A stretch of DNA of 64,000 nucleotides from Streptomyces sp. PTY087I2 (GTDB taxonomy: Bacteria; Actinomycetota; Actinomycetes; Streptomycetales; Streptomycetaceae). The position numbers were made by a program, and so were the translations under genes. Positions 7,900 to 15,505 of the stretch are shown piece by piece. The notes under the pieces are model-generated. The model did no database searches. It had not been told where the DNA came from and was given only the letters and a program-made list of their open reading frames with translations. Position 1 is the first letter of the stretch; every line of letters starts with the position of its first letter. The DNA is taken from the NCBI RefSeq assembly GCF_001687325.1, contig NZ_LZRD01000013.1, forward strand, positions 1 to 64,000, given 5' to 3'.

Positions 7900-8913
7900 T
7901 CACGCGCCGATCAGGCAGGACTCGTCGGCGTACGCACGGGCATCGCGGCACTCCCCGCAGCGCCCCGGCACGGACGACCGGAAGGCGCGGTCGCAGTCGT
8001 CGCAGTTCTGGAGCGGGACGACGGGCACGGGGGCGGGCAGAGGTGGCGGCAGGAGTGCGATGAGCCGGTGGCGCAGCAGTTTGGCCGGGTGCCGGAGGGG
8101 AACGGGCGGATCATCGGTGAGCGCCGCCCGTACGGCATCGGGCCGCGTCCCGCGCTCCAGCCAGGCGGCAACGCCCGGGACGAGCCCGCGTACGTCCTCC
8201 TCGGAGAGGCGGAACAGGGGCGCGGTCCGGGGAAGCCCGGCAAGCAGATCGGCCGCAGCCGCGTACAGGGCCTCGGTGGGCCGCTGCGGGGCGGGCAGCG
8301 GCACGCGCGGCTTACGGGGAGCGGTGGGCAGCGGCACGAGACGGGGAGCGGGGGCGGCGTCGGCCGGTGCGGGGGCGGGCTCCGGTACGCGTACGGGTAC
8401 GGGCTCCGGCTCAGGTACGCGTACGGGCTCAGCGACAGCCGGTGGCTCAGCCGCAGGCACAGGAACGGCCGCAGGCGCAGGCACGGGCACAGGCCCGGGA
8501 GCGGGCGCAGGAACGGGAACAGCCACAGGCGCAGGAACCGGCTCAGCCACACGCTCCCGCCCCCGGACCGCCGCCTCCGGGTGGTTGTAGAACACCGTGC
8601 TCGTGACCAGCTTGCCGCCCCGCACGTTCTCCCGGATGCGGCGCAGGAACCCGTGCCGCTCCAACTCACGCAGCGCGGCGGCAATACGGGTCTCGCTCTC
8701 CGGGAAGATCGCGGCGAGCGCCTTCACGCCGACGCGCGACCCGTCGGGCAGCGACTGGATGTGGGTGCCGAGGCCGATCGCCAGCAGGGAGAGACCTCGG
8801 TGCTGGGAGAGCCGGTTGGAGATGATCGTGTAGCCGTCGGTGAGCCGGATGTTGATGTGTACGACTCCGGCGGACGGAGCGCGCGAGGGGGCGCTAACCT
8901 GCTGGGTATCCAT
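7900..8913 (-). CDS. winged-helix protein with proline/alanine linker and C-terminal Cys4 motif
   Basis: A 337-residue protein of three parts. The N-terminal 110 residues contain a helix-turn-helix-like unit (SRVGVKALAAIFPESETRIAAALRELE) with a wing-like strand (GGKLVTSTVFY). Residues about 130-215 are a low-complexity Pro/Ala/Val linker with repeating PVP and PAPA units. The C-terminal part ends in NCDDCDRAF followed by GRCGECRD, two CxxC pairs that could bind zinc. The start at 8913 (MDTQQV) was preferred over 9021 because conservation-like content begins there and the upstream stretch is low complexity. It lies next to a whiJ-like cluster and may be part of it. Its role is not known. Confidence 0.8.
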   Translation of the reverse strand: MDTQQVSAPSRAPSAGVVHINIRLTDGYTIISNRLSQHRGLSLLAIGLGTHIQSLPDGSRVGVKALAAIFPESETRIAAALRELERHGFLRRIRENVRGGKLVTSTVFYNHPEAAVRGRERVAEPVPAPVAVPVPAPAPGPVPVPAPAAVPVPAAEPPAVAEPVRVPEPEPVPVRVPEPAPAPADAAPAPRLVPLPTAPRKPRVPLPAPQRPTEALYAAAADLLAGLPRTAPLFRLSEEDVRGLVPGVAAWLERGTRPDAVRAALTDDPPVPLRHPAKLLRHRLIALLPPPLPAPVPVVPLQNCDDCDRAFRSSVPGRCGECRDARAYADESCLIGA

Positions 8914-9237
8914 CGGGAAGTGGTCTCTTCCTTGGTGGTGAGGCCTTCGGTCGGGATGCCAGTCCCGGCCGGGGGCCGTCTCAATGTCTGGGGTGTCTGG
9001 GGTGGTGTTCAGCGTGAGCATATGCCCGCCAACAGGTCATAAATCCAGCCCGGTTGGCACACTTCACCCATGTGAGTGATCGCGCCTCCCCCGAGCTGAC
9101 CGGGCCCCGCAGAGGTCCACGAGGGGGGGTTGGGTTGGGTTATTTCTCCAGTGATCAAAGACAAGTACTTAAAAGCTTTTACGTCGTGGGCCACCACGAC
9201 GTGGTTGACCACGTCGCGGTGCACCACGTCGCGGCTG
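8914..9237. other. 324-base gene-free region with clustered palindromes
   Basis: This stretch separates the winged-helix gene from the RsbW-like gene. The part at 9163-9237 is dense in inverted and direct repeats (described separately) and includes an AT-rich core unusual for this genome. The winged-helix promoter should lie at 8914-9100, but no clear -35/-10 pair was identified. No gene is visible. Confidence 0.6.
9163..9237. repeat. cluster of palindromes and CCACGTCG half-sites
   Basis: The cluster contains the perfect palindromes AAGTACTT (9163-9170) and AAAAGCTTTT (9171-9180). The inverted repeats are ACGTCGTGG (9181-9189) with CCACGACGT (9194-9202), and CGACGTGGT (9197-9205) with ACCACGTCG (9208-9216). 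A 15-base direct repeat beginning ACCACGTCGCGG starts at 9208 and 9223. The cluster directly follows the stop of the ATPase gene. It could be a terminator or a regulator binding array. Confidence 0.6.
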
Positions 9238-9657
9238 TCACGATCCGGTGAGCGCCACCTCGGCCCAGACCGTCTTGCGCGGGAACGGCCCGTGCTCCGT
9301 ACCCCACCGCACCGACAGCGCCTCGACGAGCAACAGCCCGCGCCCGCCGTCGGAGTCGGCGTCCGGATCGCGTTTCTCCGGGATGCGGTCACCCCGGGTG
9401 TCGGCGACCTCGATCCGCAACACGTCGTCGTACACGCTCAGCGTGATCCGGAAGTCGCGCCCCGGGACGTACCCGTGGAGCGCCGCGTTGGTCGCCAGCT
9501 CACCGATGACGAGGCTCGCGTCCTCCAGCGGCAGCCCCCAGGAGCGCAGTTGCTCGGTGGCGAGCAGGCGGGCGAGTCGGGCGCCCCGGCGGGTGGCGGA
9601 GAGCTGGACGGCGAACTGTCCGGTGCGTGCACGCGGTTGGGTGATTTTTCGGTTCAC
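9238..9657 (-). CDS. RsbW-like ATP-binding protein (anti-sigma factor family)
   Basis: A 139-residue GHKL ATPase of the serine-kinase anti-sigma type. The N box is LVIGELATNAALHG and the G1 box is VADTRG. The GRGLLLVEALSVRWG segment forms the G2/lid region. Such proteins in Streptomyces often sit beside an XRE regulator and DUF397 genes, in loci related to whiJ and abaA that influence aerial growth and antibiotic timing. Here it diverges from the XRE gene, and its upstream region holds an inverted repeat. Whether it binds a sigma factor cannot be told from the sequence. Confidence 0.88.
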   Translation of the reverse strand: MNRKITQPRARTGQFAVQLSATRRGARLARLLATEQLRSWGLPLEDASLVIGELATNAALHGYVPGRDFRITLSVYDDVLRIEVADTRGDRIPEKRDPDADSDGGRGLLLVEALSVRWGTEHGPFPRKTVWAEVALTGS

Positions 9658-9661
9658 GTCA

Positions 9662-9691
9662 CTCAGCGTGGCCGCGCGTATCTACGCTGAG
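9662..9691. promoter_or_regulatory. inverted repeat in the divergent ATPase/XRE promoter region
   Basis: CTCAGCGT (9662-9669) and ACGCTGAG (9684-9691) are perfect 8-base inverted arms 14 bases apart, immediately upstream of the ATPase gene start at 9657. The position suits an operator for the neighbouring XRE regulator. Confidence 0.55.
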
Positions 9692-9799
9692 AAGTACTGA
9701 CACGGGTACGGACCGTCACTGTCCCTGGTGTGTACAGGCCTGTCCCCGTACGTACGGTGCCCGCCGCGCGGGCGCACGGATCGAAGGCGGGAACGGCAG

Positions 9800-10642
9800 A
9801 TGATCGACGGAACCGAAGAGGACCACGAGTTCGGCCTGGAGGACGACTCCAGCGCGGTCATCGCGGCCGTGGGCCGGCAGATCAAGCTGTGGCGCGAGGA
9901 AGCCGGGTTACGCGCGGCGGAGCTGGGCCTGATCATCGGGTACAGCGAGAACCTGGTCTACAAGGTCGAGGGCGGGCGGCGCATCCCGAAGCCGGAGTTC
10001 CTGGACAAGACGGACGCGGCCGTCGGGGCGAACGGCAAGATCTCGGCGATGAAGAAGGACGTGGAGGAGGCGCGGTATCCGAGGAAGGTCCGCGACCTGG
10101 CGAAGCTGGAGGCGGAGGCGGTCGAGATCGGGTCGTACGCCAACGGCGTGATCGACGGGCTGCTCCAGACCGAGGAGTACGCGCAAGCTCTGTACCGCGA
10201 GCGGCGACCCGCCTACGCAGAGGACGACATCGAGCGCCTGGTGGCCGCTCGGATGGCCCGGCAGGTGGTCTTCGACCGCCGCCCCGCTCCCCTGCTGACC
10301 TTTGTCCAGGAAGAGGCGACGCTCCGGCGGCGGACCGGAGGCAGAATGGTCCTGCGACGCCAGCTCGAACACCTGCTTGAGCTGAGCCAGTTGCGGCATG
10401 TCGAGATCCAGGTCATGCCGATGGAGGCGGAGGAGCACGCGGGTCTGGGCGGCTCGCACCGCGTCCTTAAGCTCATGGACGGAAAGACCGTCGGGCTCAA
10501 CGAGGTTCAGCTCATCAGCGGGTTGATCAGCGATCCGAGGCAGGTGCAGATCCTGGATATGCGCTACAACCTGCTCCGGTCACAGGCCCTCACGCCCCGG
10601 CTGTCGCGAGAATTCATCGAGAAACTGCTGGGAGAGACATGA
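9800..10642 (+). CDS. XRE family regulator with DUF5753 domain (WhiJ-like)
   Basis: A 280-residue protein with an N-terminal helix-turn-helix (about residues 20-75; LRAAELGLIIGYSENLVYKVEGGRRIP) and a C-terminal DUF5753 domain from about 100 (NGVIDGLLQTEEYAQALYRE). This is the architecture of WhiJ and its many Streptomyces paralogs, which work with a DUF397 partner and often an RsbW-like ATPase. The ATG at 9800 was chosen because it begins the recognisable protein; an in-frame start 72 bases upstream gives an arginine-rich extension. Leu37, inside the helix-turn-helix, is encoded by the rare TTA at 9908-9910, so translation should depend on the bldA tRNA. The stop codon overlaps the next ATG. 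Confidence 0.92.
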   Translation: MIDGTEEDHEFGLEDDSSAVIAAVGRQIKLWREEAGLRAAELGLIIGYSENLVYKVEGGRRIPKPEFLDKTDAAVGANGKISAMKKDVEEARYPRKVRDLAKLEAEAVEIGSYANGVIDGLLQTEEYAQALYRERRPAYAEDDIERLVAARMARQVVFDRRPAPLLTFVQEEATLRRRTGGRMVLRRQLEHLLELSQLRHVEIQVMPMEAEEHAGLGGSHRVLKLMDGKTVGLNEVQLISGLISDPRQVQILDMRYNLLRSQALTPRLSREFIEKLLGET

Positions 10643-10830
10643 GCACCCCCGAGCTGACGTGGTTCAAGAGCAGCTACAGCACCAACGACGGTCCGTCCTG
10701 CGTCGAGGTCGCCACCGCCCCCACCACCATCCACGTACGCGACTCCAAGCAACTCCCCACCGGCGGCCCCCACCTCGGCTTCACCCCGGCCGCCTGGGCG
10801 GAGTTCGTCACGTACGCGTCGCAGAACTGA
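10639..10830 (+). CDS. DUF397 protein, copy 1
   Basis: A 63-residue protein with the DUF397 pattern: WFKSSYS near the N terminus, CVEVA in the middle, VRDSK, and a C-terminal WAEFVTYA. It overlaps the XRE stop by 4 bases (ATGA), so the two genes are translationally coupled. In the whiJ and abaA loci such small proteins act with the adjacent XRE regulator, probably by binding it. A nearly identical copy follows 17 bases downstream. Confidence 0.93.
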   Translation: MSTPELTWFKSSYSTNDGPSCVEVATAPTTIHVRDSKQLPTGGPHLGFTPAAWAEFVTYASQN

Positions 10831-10847
10831 ATCCACCCGGGAGAGGC

Positions 10848-11036
10848 ATGAGTACCGAGCTGATCTGGTTCAAGAGCAGCTACAGCACCAACGACGGCCC
10901 CGACTGCGTCGAGGTGGCCACCGCCCCCACCACCATCCACGTACGCGACTCCAAGCAACTCCCCACCGGCGGCCCCCACCTCGGCTTCACCCCGGCCGCC
11001 TGGGCGGAGTTCGTCACGTACGCGTCGGAGGCCTGA
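10848..11036 (+). CDS. DUF397 protein, copy 2 (tandem duplicate)
   Basis: A 62-residue DUF397 protein almost identical to the preceding one. It differs at the N terminus (one residue shorter, Thr to Ile), at Ser to Asp in NDGPDCVEVA, and in the last two residues (EA instead of QN). The DNA is also nearly identical over about 165 bases at an offset of 206, including the GGGAGAG ribosome-binding site. This indicates a recent tandem duplication. The acidic change beside the conserved CVEVA could alter partner choice, but that is inference. Confidence 0.92.
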   Translation: MSTELIWFKSSYSTNDGPDCVEVATAPTTIHVRDSKQLPTGGPHLGFTPAAWAEFVTYASEA

Positions 11037-11125
11037 GCCGCAGGGACGCGTGACGAGCGGGGCTGGTCCCACAGCGGCCCGGCCCCGCGCTCCCGCGCTC
11101 GTGCCGCCCCGCGTACGGTCTGGGC

Positions 11126-12535
11126 GTGGCTACTCAGAGACCCCCTCGGCGATCGATAGATGATTTCGCGACCTGGCAACCCGTGCTGAGGCTCCTGCGG
11201 GCCGCCAAGGCGGGCATGGCGGCCAAGGCCGGTGCAGAGTCCATACAGGTGACGGGTCGCATCGGGCACGGCGGTTGGAGTCTGGCCCTCCCGCGCCCGA
11301 CGCCACCGCGCGGTCGGGCTGCCCTGACCGAGGACATACAGGACGAGATCGACGCGGTGGAGCGGGTGCAAGCGGCGCTGGCGGAGGCCGGTGTCGACGA
11401 CGTCTCGTTCTCGGCGGAGATCGACCCGGCCGGGACGGCCGTACTTCGTCTGCTCGGCCCCAGCCCGGCGGTGGAACCCGGAATCGGAACCGCTCATCCC
11501 GGTGAGCTCATCCTGGTCGAAGACGCTCTTCCCGAGCCCTGGCGCCGCCTCCCCGACCCGGCGCACGAAGCGGGGCCCGCCTCCTCGGCGGACCCGGAGT
11601 CGCTGGAGCGGACGCTGCGGGAACGGCTGCCCGACGCCATCGGCGCGACGGAGGAGGAGATCGCCGCCGCCGAGGCGCGCCTGGGCGTCCGCCTGCCCGA
11701 GGAACTCAAGGCGCTCTACCGGGTGACCCGGGCGCGCTGGGAGGACTGGGGCGACGACTACGAGGCGGCGGAAGACGTCTTCGCGGCGGTGCGCTGCGAA
11801 CTCTCCTCCGTGGACGAGCTGTACATCGCCGAGGCTTCGACCCGCCACTGCCGCTGGGAGTTCGCGGCCATGGAGGCAGTCGAGACCCCGCCCGACGCCG
11901 AGGTGCAAGGCCTCGTCGGATCACCTGGGTGGATCGTCTTCGCAGAGAACGGCGGAGGAGACCAACTGGCGGTCGACCTGACGCCCGGCCCTCGCGGACA
12001 CACCGGTCAGATCATCCTGATCGGCCACGAGGAGAGCGTCGGCGCCACACTGCTGGCCGACTCGCTCACCGACTGGATCCTGGACCGGGAGAGGCGCGGG
12101 CACCGGCACCGCAGCGAGGAGCCACCACGCGTGGCCCACGTCAACCACGCGAGCATCAAGAGCGTGCGGGAAGCCGCCCACCCCGGCCTGGAGGTCCTCT
12201 CGATCGGGGTGTGGGACGGCGCACCGTTCAGCCTCGCCCCGGTCACCGGGCTGCCCCGCCTGCGCACCCTCTCCGCGTACGCGGGTACGCTCGCCGACCC
12301 GCTGGAGATCGCCGAGCTCACCGGCCTGGAGTTCCTGCGACTCGGCCCGCAGGACTGGCGCGTCCTCCTGGACGCCGGCGCCGTCCCCCGGAGCCTGTCG
12401 GCCGCGTCCATCACGGCGTACGGCGGCCAGGACCCCTTGCCCGTCGTGGGCATCGCCAACGAGATCCTGGCTCTCTGGGACCGGCCCCGGATCATCCAGA
12501 CCGTCCTGGAGGGAAACCTCGGACCCCTCGCGTAG
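11126..12535 (+). CDS. SUKH (SMI1/KNR4) family protein
   Basis: A 469-residue protein starting at GTG. Around residues 170-330 there is a SMI1/KNR4-like region: IGATEEEIAAAEARLGVRLPEELKALYRVT, then SPGWIVFAENGGGDQLAVDL and a C-terminal strand-helix unit. The N-terminal 140 residues and C-terminal 130 residues are not recognised. The C-terminal part resembles a few leucine-rich-like repeats (VLSIGVWDG, LRTLSAYAG, LEFLRLGPQ). SUKH proteins often serve as immunity proteins to polymorphic toxins or as general cytoplasmic regulators. No toxin is next to it; the rhs gene in this window is more than 36 kb away. Confidence 0.83.
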   Translation: MATQRPPRRSIDDFATWQPVLRLLRAAKAGMAAKAGAESIQVTGRIGHGGWSLALPRPTPPRGRAALTEDIQDEIDAVERVQAALAEAGVDDVSFSAEIDPAGTAVLRLLGPSPAVEPGIGTAHPGELILVEDALPEPWRRLPDPAHEAGPASSADPESLERTLRERLPDAIGATEEEIAAAEARLGVRLPEELKALYRVTRARWEDWGDDYEAAEDVFAAVRCELSSVDELYIAEASTRHCRWEFAAMEAVETPPDAEVQGLVGSPGWIVFAENGGGDQLAVDLTPGPRGHTGQIILIGHEESVGATLLADSLTDWILDRERRGHRHRSEEPPRVAHVNHASIKSVREAAHPGLEVLSIGVWDGAPFSLAPVTGLPRLRTLSAYAGTLADPLEIAELTGLEFLRLGPQDWRVLLDAGAVPRSLSAASITAYGGQDPLPVVGIANEILALWDRPRIIQTVLEGNLGPLA

Positions 12536-12794
12536 GCAGGCGGAGCGGGGCGGGTACCGATGTTCCGCAGACCCCGAAACTCCCCGGCGTCACCGCACCC
12601 AGGGTGCTAGCCTCCCGTTCCGATCATCACACCATCCGCCCCTCCAGCCCCGCCCCGTCCCACCCGTTCGCCCTGCGATCCCCTTGCTGTCCCCTGCTGT
12701 CCCCTGCCGCCACCTGCCCGTTCGTCGACACGCCGCGCGCTTCCCGCGCCCGGCCCCCACCGGTCGCGTCCGCAGCCCGTATCCGAGGACCGAC
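12536..12794. other. 259-base gene-free spacer
   Basis: This spacer lies between the SUKH gene and the next plus-strand gene. It is pyrimidine-rich with runs of CCCTGCTGT and CCCG. No confident promoter, hairpin or small gene was seen. Confidence 0.5.
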
Positions 12795-13742
12795 GTGTCT
12801 CCGACCGCCCCCGACCTGACCCGCGCGGAGTTCGACCGCTGCCGCCAGATTCCCTCCCTCGTGGACCTCCGTACCGCCGTACGCGGGAACGACTGGGACA
12901 CCGTGCAGGCCTACTTCGACTTCCTGGACGACGAGGACGAACGGGCCGTGGCCGCGAACCTCGTCGCCGAGCTCAGCTCCTCCGAACGCTTCCTGGAACA
13001 CCAGGTCGCCGCCCACGGGTCGCCGCTGGCCCGCACCCTGCTCGCCGCCCGCTACATCGACGTCGGCTGGGACATCCGCAGCGGGTACACGGCGGAGCAC
13101 GTGTCACGGGAACAGTTCCAGCAGTTCCACGGCTGGCTGCGGCGGGCCGAGCAGCTGCTGATCGGCGTGTGCGCCGACGAACCCGCGTACGCCCTCGCCT
13201 GGTCGTACCGGCTGACGACCGCCCGGGGTCTTGAGCTCGGGGCGAGCGAGGCGCGACGGCGGTACGACCGGCTGGCCGAGCACCACCCGCACCACATCCA
13301 GGGCCAGATCCTGCTGCTCCAGCAGCTGTGCCCCAAGTGGGGAGGGCGCTGGGAGGACGCGTTCGGCTTCGCCCGGGAGTGCATGGCGGCGGCCCCGGCG
13401 GGAAGCCACGCGGGCCGGCTGGTGGTGCAGGCACACCTGGAACGCTGGCTGGACGACAGTGACGACCGGCCCAGCGACTACCTGCGCGCGGCGGAGGTGC
13501 GCGACGACATCCTGGCCGCGGCCGACCGTTCCGTACGGCACCCGGACTACCGGCCGGGCTTCCACTGGGTGGGCGACCACAACGACTTCGCGGGTGCGCT
13601 GAGTCTGGGCGGTCACTACCGGGAGGCCGCCCCGTTCTTCCGCACGCTCGGGGACAAGGCCACCGAGTACCCCTGGGGCTACTGGGGCGACCGGGAAGTG
13701 CAATTCCTCAAGCACCGCAGACGCGCGATGGCGAAGGGCTGA
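12795..13742 (+). CDS. hypothetical alpha-helical protein, partner of an M16-like peptidase
   Basis: A 315-residue protein with no recognised family. It is predicted mostly helical, with repeated Ala/Leu/Tyr-rich helices (LARTLLAARYIDVGW, EPAYALAWSYRLTTARGLEL, AGRLVVQAHLERWLDD). These look like a degenerate TPR fold. The GTG at 12795 was chosen for its GAGG site and because the sequence upstream is arginine/proline low complexity. The stop lies 7 bases before the M16-like peptidase gene, so the two form an operon and probably act together. No signal peptide or membrane segment is present. Confidence 0.75.
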   Translation: MSPTAPDLTRAEFDRCRQIPSLVDLRTAVRGNDWDTVQAYFDFLDDEDERAVAANLVAELSSSERFLEHQVAAHGSPLARTLLAARYIDVGWDIRSGYTAEHVSREQFQQFHGWLRRAEQLLIGVCADEPAYALAWSYRLTTARGLELGASEARRRYDRLAEHHPHHIQGQILLLQQLCPKWGGRWEDAFGFARECMAAAPAGSHAGRLVVQAHLERWLDDSDDRPSDYLRAAEVRDDILAAADRSVRHPDYRPGFHWVGDHNDFAGALSLGGHYREAAPFFRTLGDKATEYPWGYWGDREVQFLKHRRRAMAKG

Positions 13743-13749
13743 ACCGACG

Positions 13750-15330
13750 ATGACGCAGCAGACCGACGGCCCCGCAGCCACCACCGGGTCCGGATTCATC
13801 ACCAGGACCGAGGTCGACCGCATCCCGACCCTGCTGGCGCCCACGTCCGGCGGCGGCCCGGTCACCGCGGGGCTGTACTTCCGGGTCGGCGCCGCCGACG
13901 AGACGCTGGCCACGGCCGGCCTCACCCACCTCGTGGAACACCTGGCACTGCACCGGCACGGCGTCTCGGACCTGCACTACAACGGGTCCACCGCCGCCAC
14001 CCACACCCACTTCGTGGTCTCCGGCACCCCGGAGGAGGTCGTCGCCTACCTCAACGGCGTCTGCGCCTCGCTGCGGGACCTGCCGGTCGAACGCCTCGCC
14101 ACCGAGCGGGAGATCCTGCGCACCGAGCAGGCGGGCCGCAGCCGGGGCCCCAACCACCAACTGCCGCTGTGGCGTTACGGGGCACGGGGCTACGGCCTCG
14201 TCAGCTACCCGGAGTACGGCACCCTGCATCTGACGGCCGACGCGGTGCGCGACTGGGCCGCGACCTGGTTCACCCGGGACAACGCGGTCCTGTGGATGAC
14301 CGGCGACACCGTGCCGGAGGGCCTGGACCTGACCCTGCCCGCCGGACGGCGGCAGCCGCTGCCCGCGCCCACCTCGGCCCTGCCCGTCACCCCCGCCTAC
14401 CTCACGGGCGGCAGCGGCGGAGTGGTCCTGGACGGCATCGTGCGGCGCAGCACGGCGGCGCCGCTCTTCACGGAGGTGCTGAGCCGGGCGCTCTTCACCG
14501 ACCTGCGGCAGAAGGGCGGTTACTCCTACACCGCCGACTGCGGCTACCACCCGCGCGACAACGACCACGCGACCATCACCGCCTTCGCGGACGCGCTGCC
14601 GCAGAAGCAGGACGCGGTGGTCGGCGGGTTCATCGACGTCCTGGCCCGGCTGCGGGCCGGAACGATCGCCCAGGCCGAACTCGATTCGGCGCGGGCGAAG
14701 TTCGTCAAGCAGTACGAGATCCCGGACGTCGGCGCGGCCGCGCTCCCCTCGTACGCACTGAACGTGCTCACGGGGCACGAGAACCTCACCCCGGACGAGC
14801 ACCGGGCGCACCTGGCCGCTGTCACCGTCGAGGACCTGCGCGACGTGGCCCGCGAACTGTACGACTCCGCGCTGATCCAGGTGCCGGGGCGGGGCGTGGA
14901 CTGGGCGGGCTTCACCGAGGCACCCCAGTGGTCGGGCCCGTCGTTCGGCCCCGAACCGCTGGGCACCGTGCACCGGTCCCGGGCGAGCGACGCCGTGAGC
15001 CTGGCCGTCGGACGGGAGGCCGTCACCCTGTCCACCCCCCACGGGCGGATCTCCGTACGGTACGACGCGTGCGCCGCGATGCGCGTCTTCCCGGACGGGG
15101 CCCGGCACCTCATCGGCTTCGACGCGTTCGTGGTGGAGGTGGAGCCGACGCTGTACGCCAAGCTCACCCCGGACCGGATGGCGCTCATCGACGCGGCGGT
15201 CCCGGCCACCGCCGTCGTCCCGATGCCGGAGCGCGGCCCCGACGAGATCCCGCAGCCGGCCGCGCGACGCGGCGGGCTGAAGGGCCGGGCGCTGGGCATG
15301 CTGCGCTCGCTGCGCCCGGGACGCGGCTGA
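13750..15330 (+). CDS. M16 family (insulinase-like) peptidase
   Basis: A 526-residue protein with the inverted zinc motif HLVEH (His60, Glu63, His64) in AGLTHLVEHLALHRHG, the signature of M16 peptidases. The distal zinc glutamate is probably one of those in ERLATEREILRTEQ (115-127). A second M16 half-domain follows, with DLRQKGGYSYTADCGYHPRD matching the substrate-clamping R/Y region and LRDVARELY near its end. The last 120 residues (from about 400) are outside the peptidase fold and end in a basic tail. No signal peptide is seen, so it is probably cytoplasmic. It is cotranscribed with the preceding hypothetical gene. Its substrate is unknown. Confidence 0.85.
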   Translation: MTQQTDGPAATTGSGFITRTEVDRIPTLLAPTSGGGPVTAGLYFRVGAADETLATAGLTHLVEHLALHRHGVSDLHYNGSTAATHTHFVVSGTPEEVVAYLNGVCASLRDLPVERLATEREILRTEQAGRSRGPNHQLPLWRYGARGYGLVSYPEYGTLHLTADAVRDWAATWFTRDNAVLWMTGDTVPEGLDLTLPAGRRQPLPAPTSALPVTPAYLTGGSGGVVLDGIVRRSTAAPLFTEVLSRALFTDLRQKGGYSYTADCGYHPRDNDHATITAFADALPQKQDAVVGGFIDVLARLRAGTIAQAELDSARAKFVKQYEIPDVGAAALPSYALNVLTGHENLTPDEHRAHLAAVTVEDLRDVARELYDSALIQVPGRGVDWAGFTEAPQWSGPSFGPEPLGTVHRSRASDAVSLAVGREAVTLSTPHGRISVRYDACAAMRVFPDGARHLIGFDAFVVEVEPTLYAKLTPDRMALIDAAVPATAVVPMPERGPDEIPQPAARRGGLKGRALGMLRSLRPGRG

Positions 15331-15388
15331 GGGGTTGGGTCCGGGACGGGGCTGAGGAGCAGGGCCGGGGGCCGTGGCTGGAGGACGG

Positions 15389-15412
15389 GGCCGGGCCGAC
15401 AGCGGCCCGGCC
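15389..15412 (+). terminator. terminator behind the M16 peptidase gene
   Basis: A 10-bp GC stem (15389-15398 with 15403-15412) and the four-base loop ACAG are followed by TTCTC. It lies 58 bases after the peptidase stop. Confidence 0.65.
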
Positions 15413-15505
15413 TTCTCACTGCTCCACGGACAACCCGTGAACCTTTCCGCCCGCTGCGGACAACAGGGGTGACAGACACACCGACCGACGCACCCTGGAG
15501 GCGCA

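Noticed and set aside
12684..12794. ATG at 12684 as the start of the 315-residue protein
   Set aside because: The extra 37 residues are arginine/proline low complexity without a ribosome-binding site, whereas GTG 12795 has GAGG upstream.
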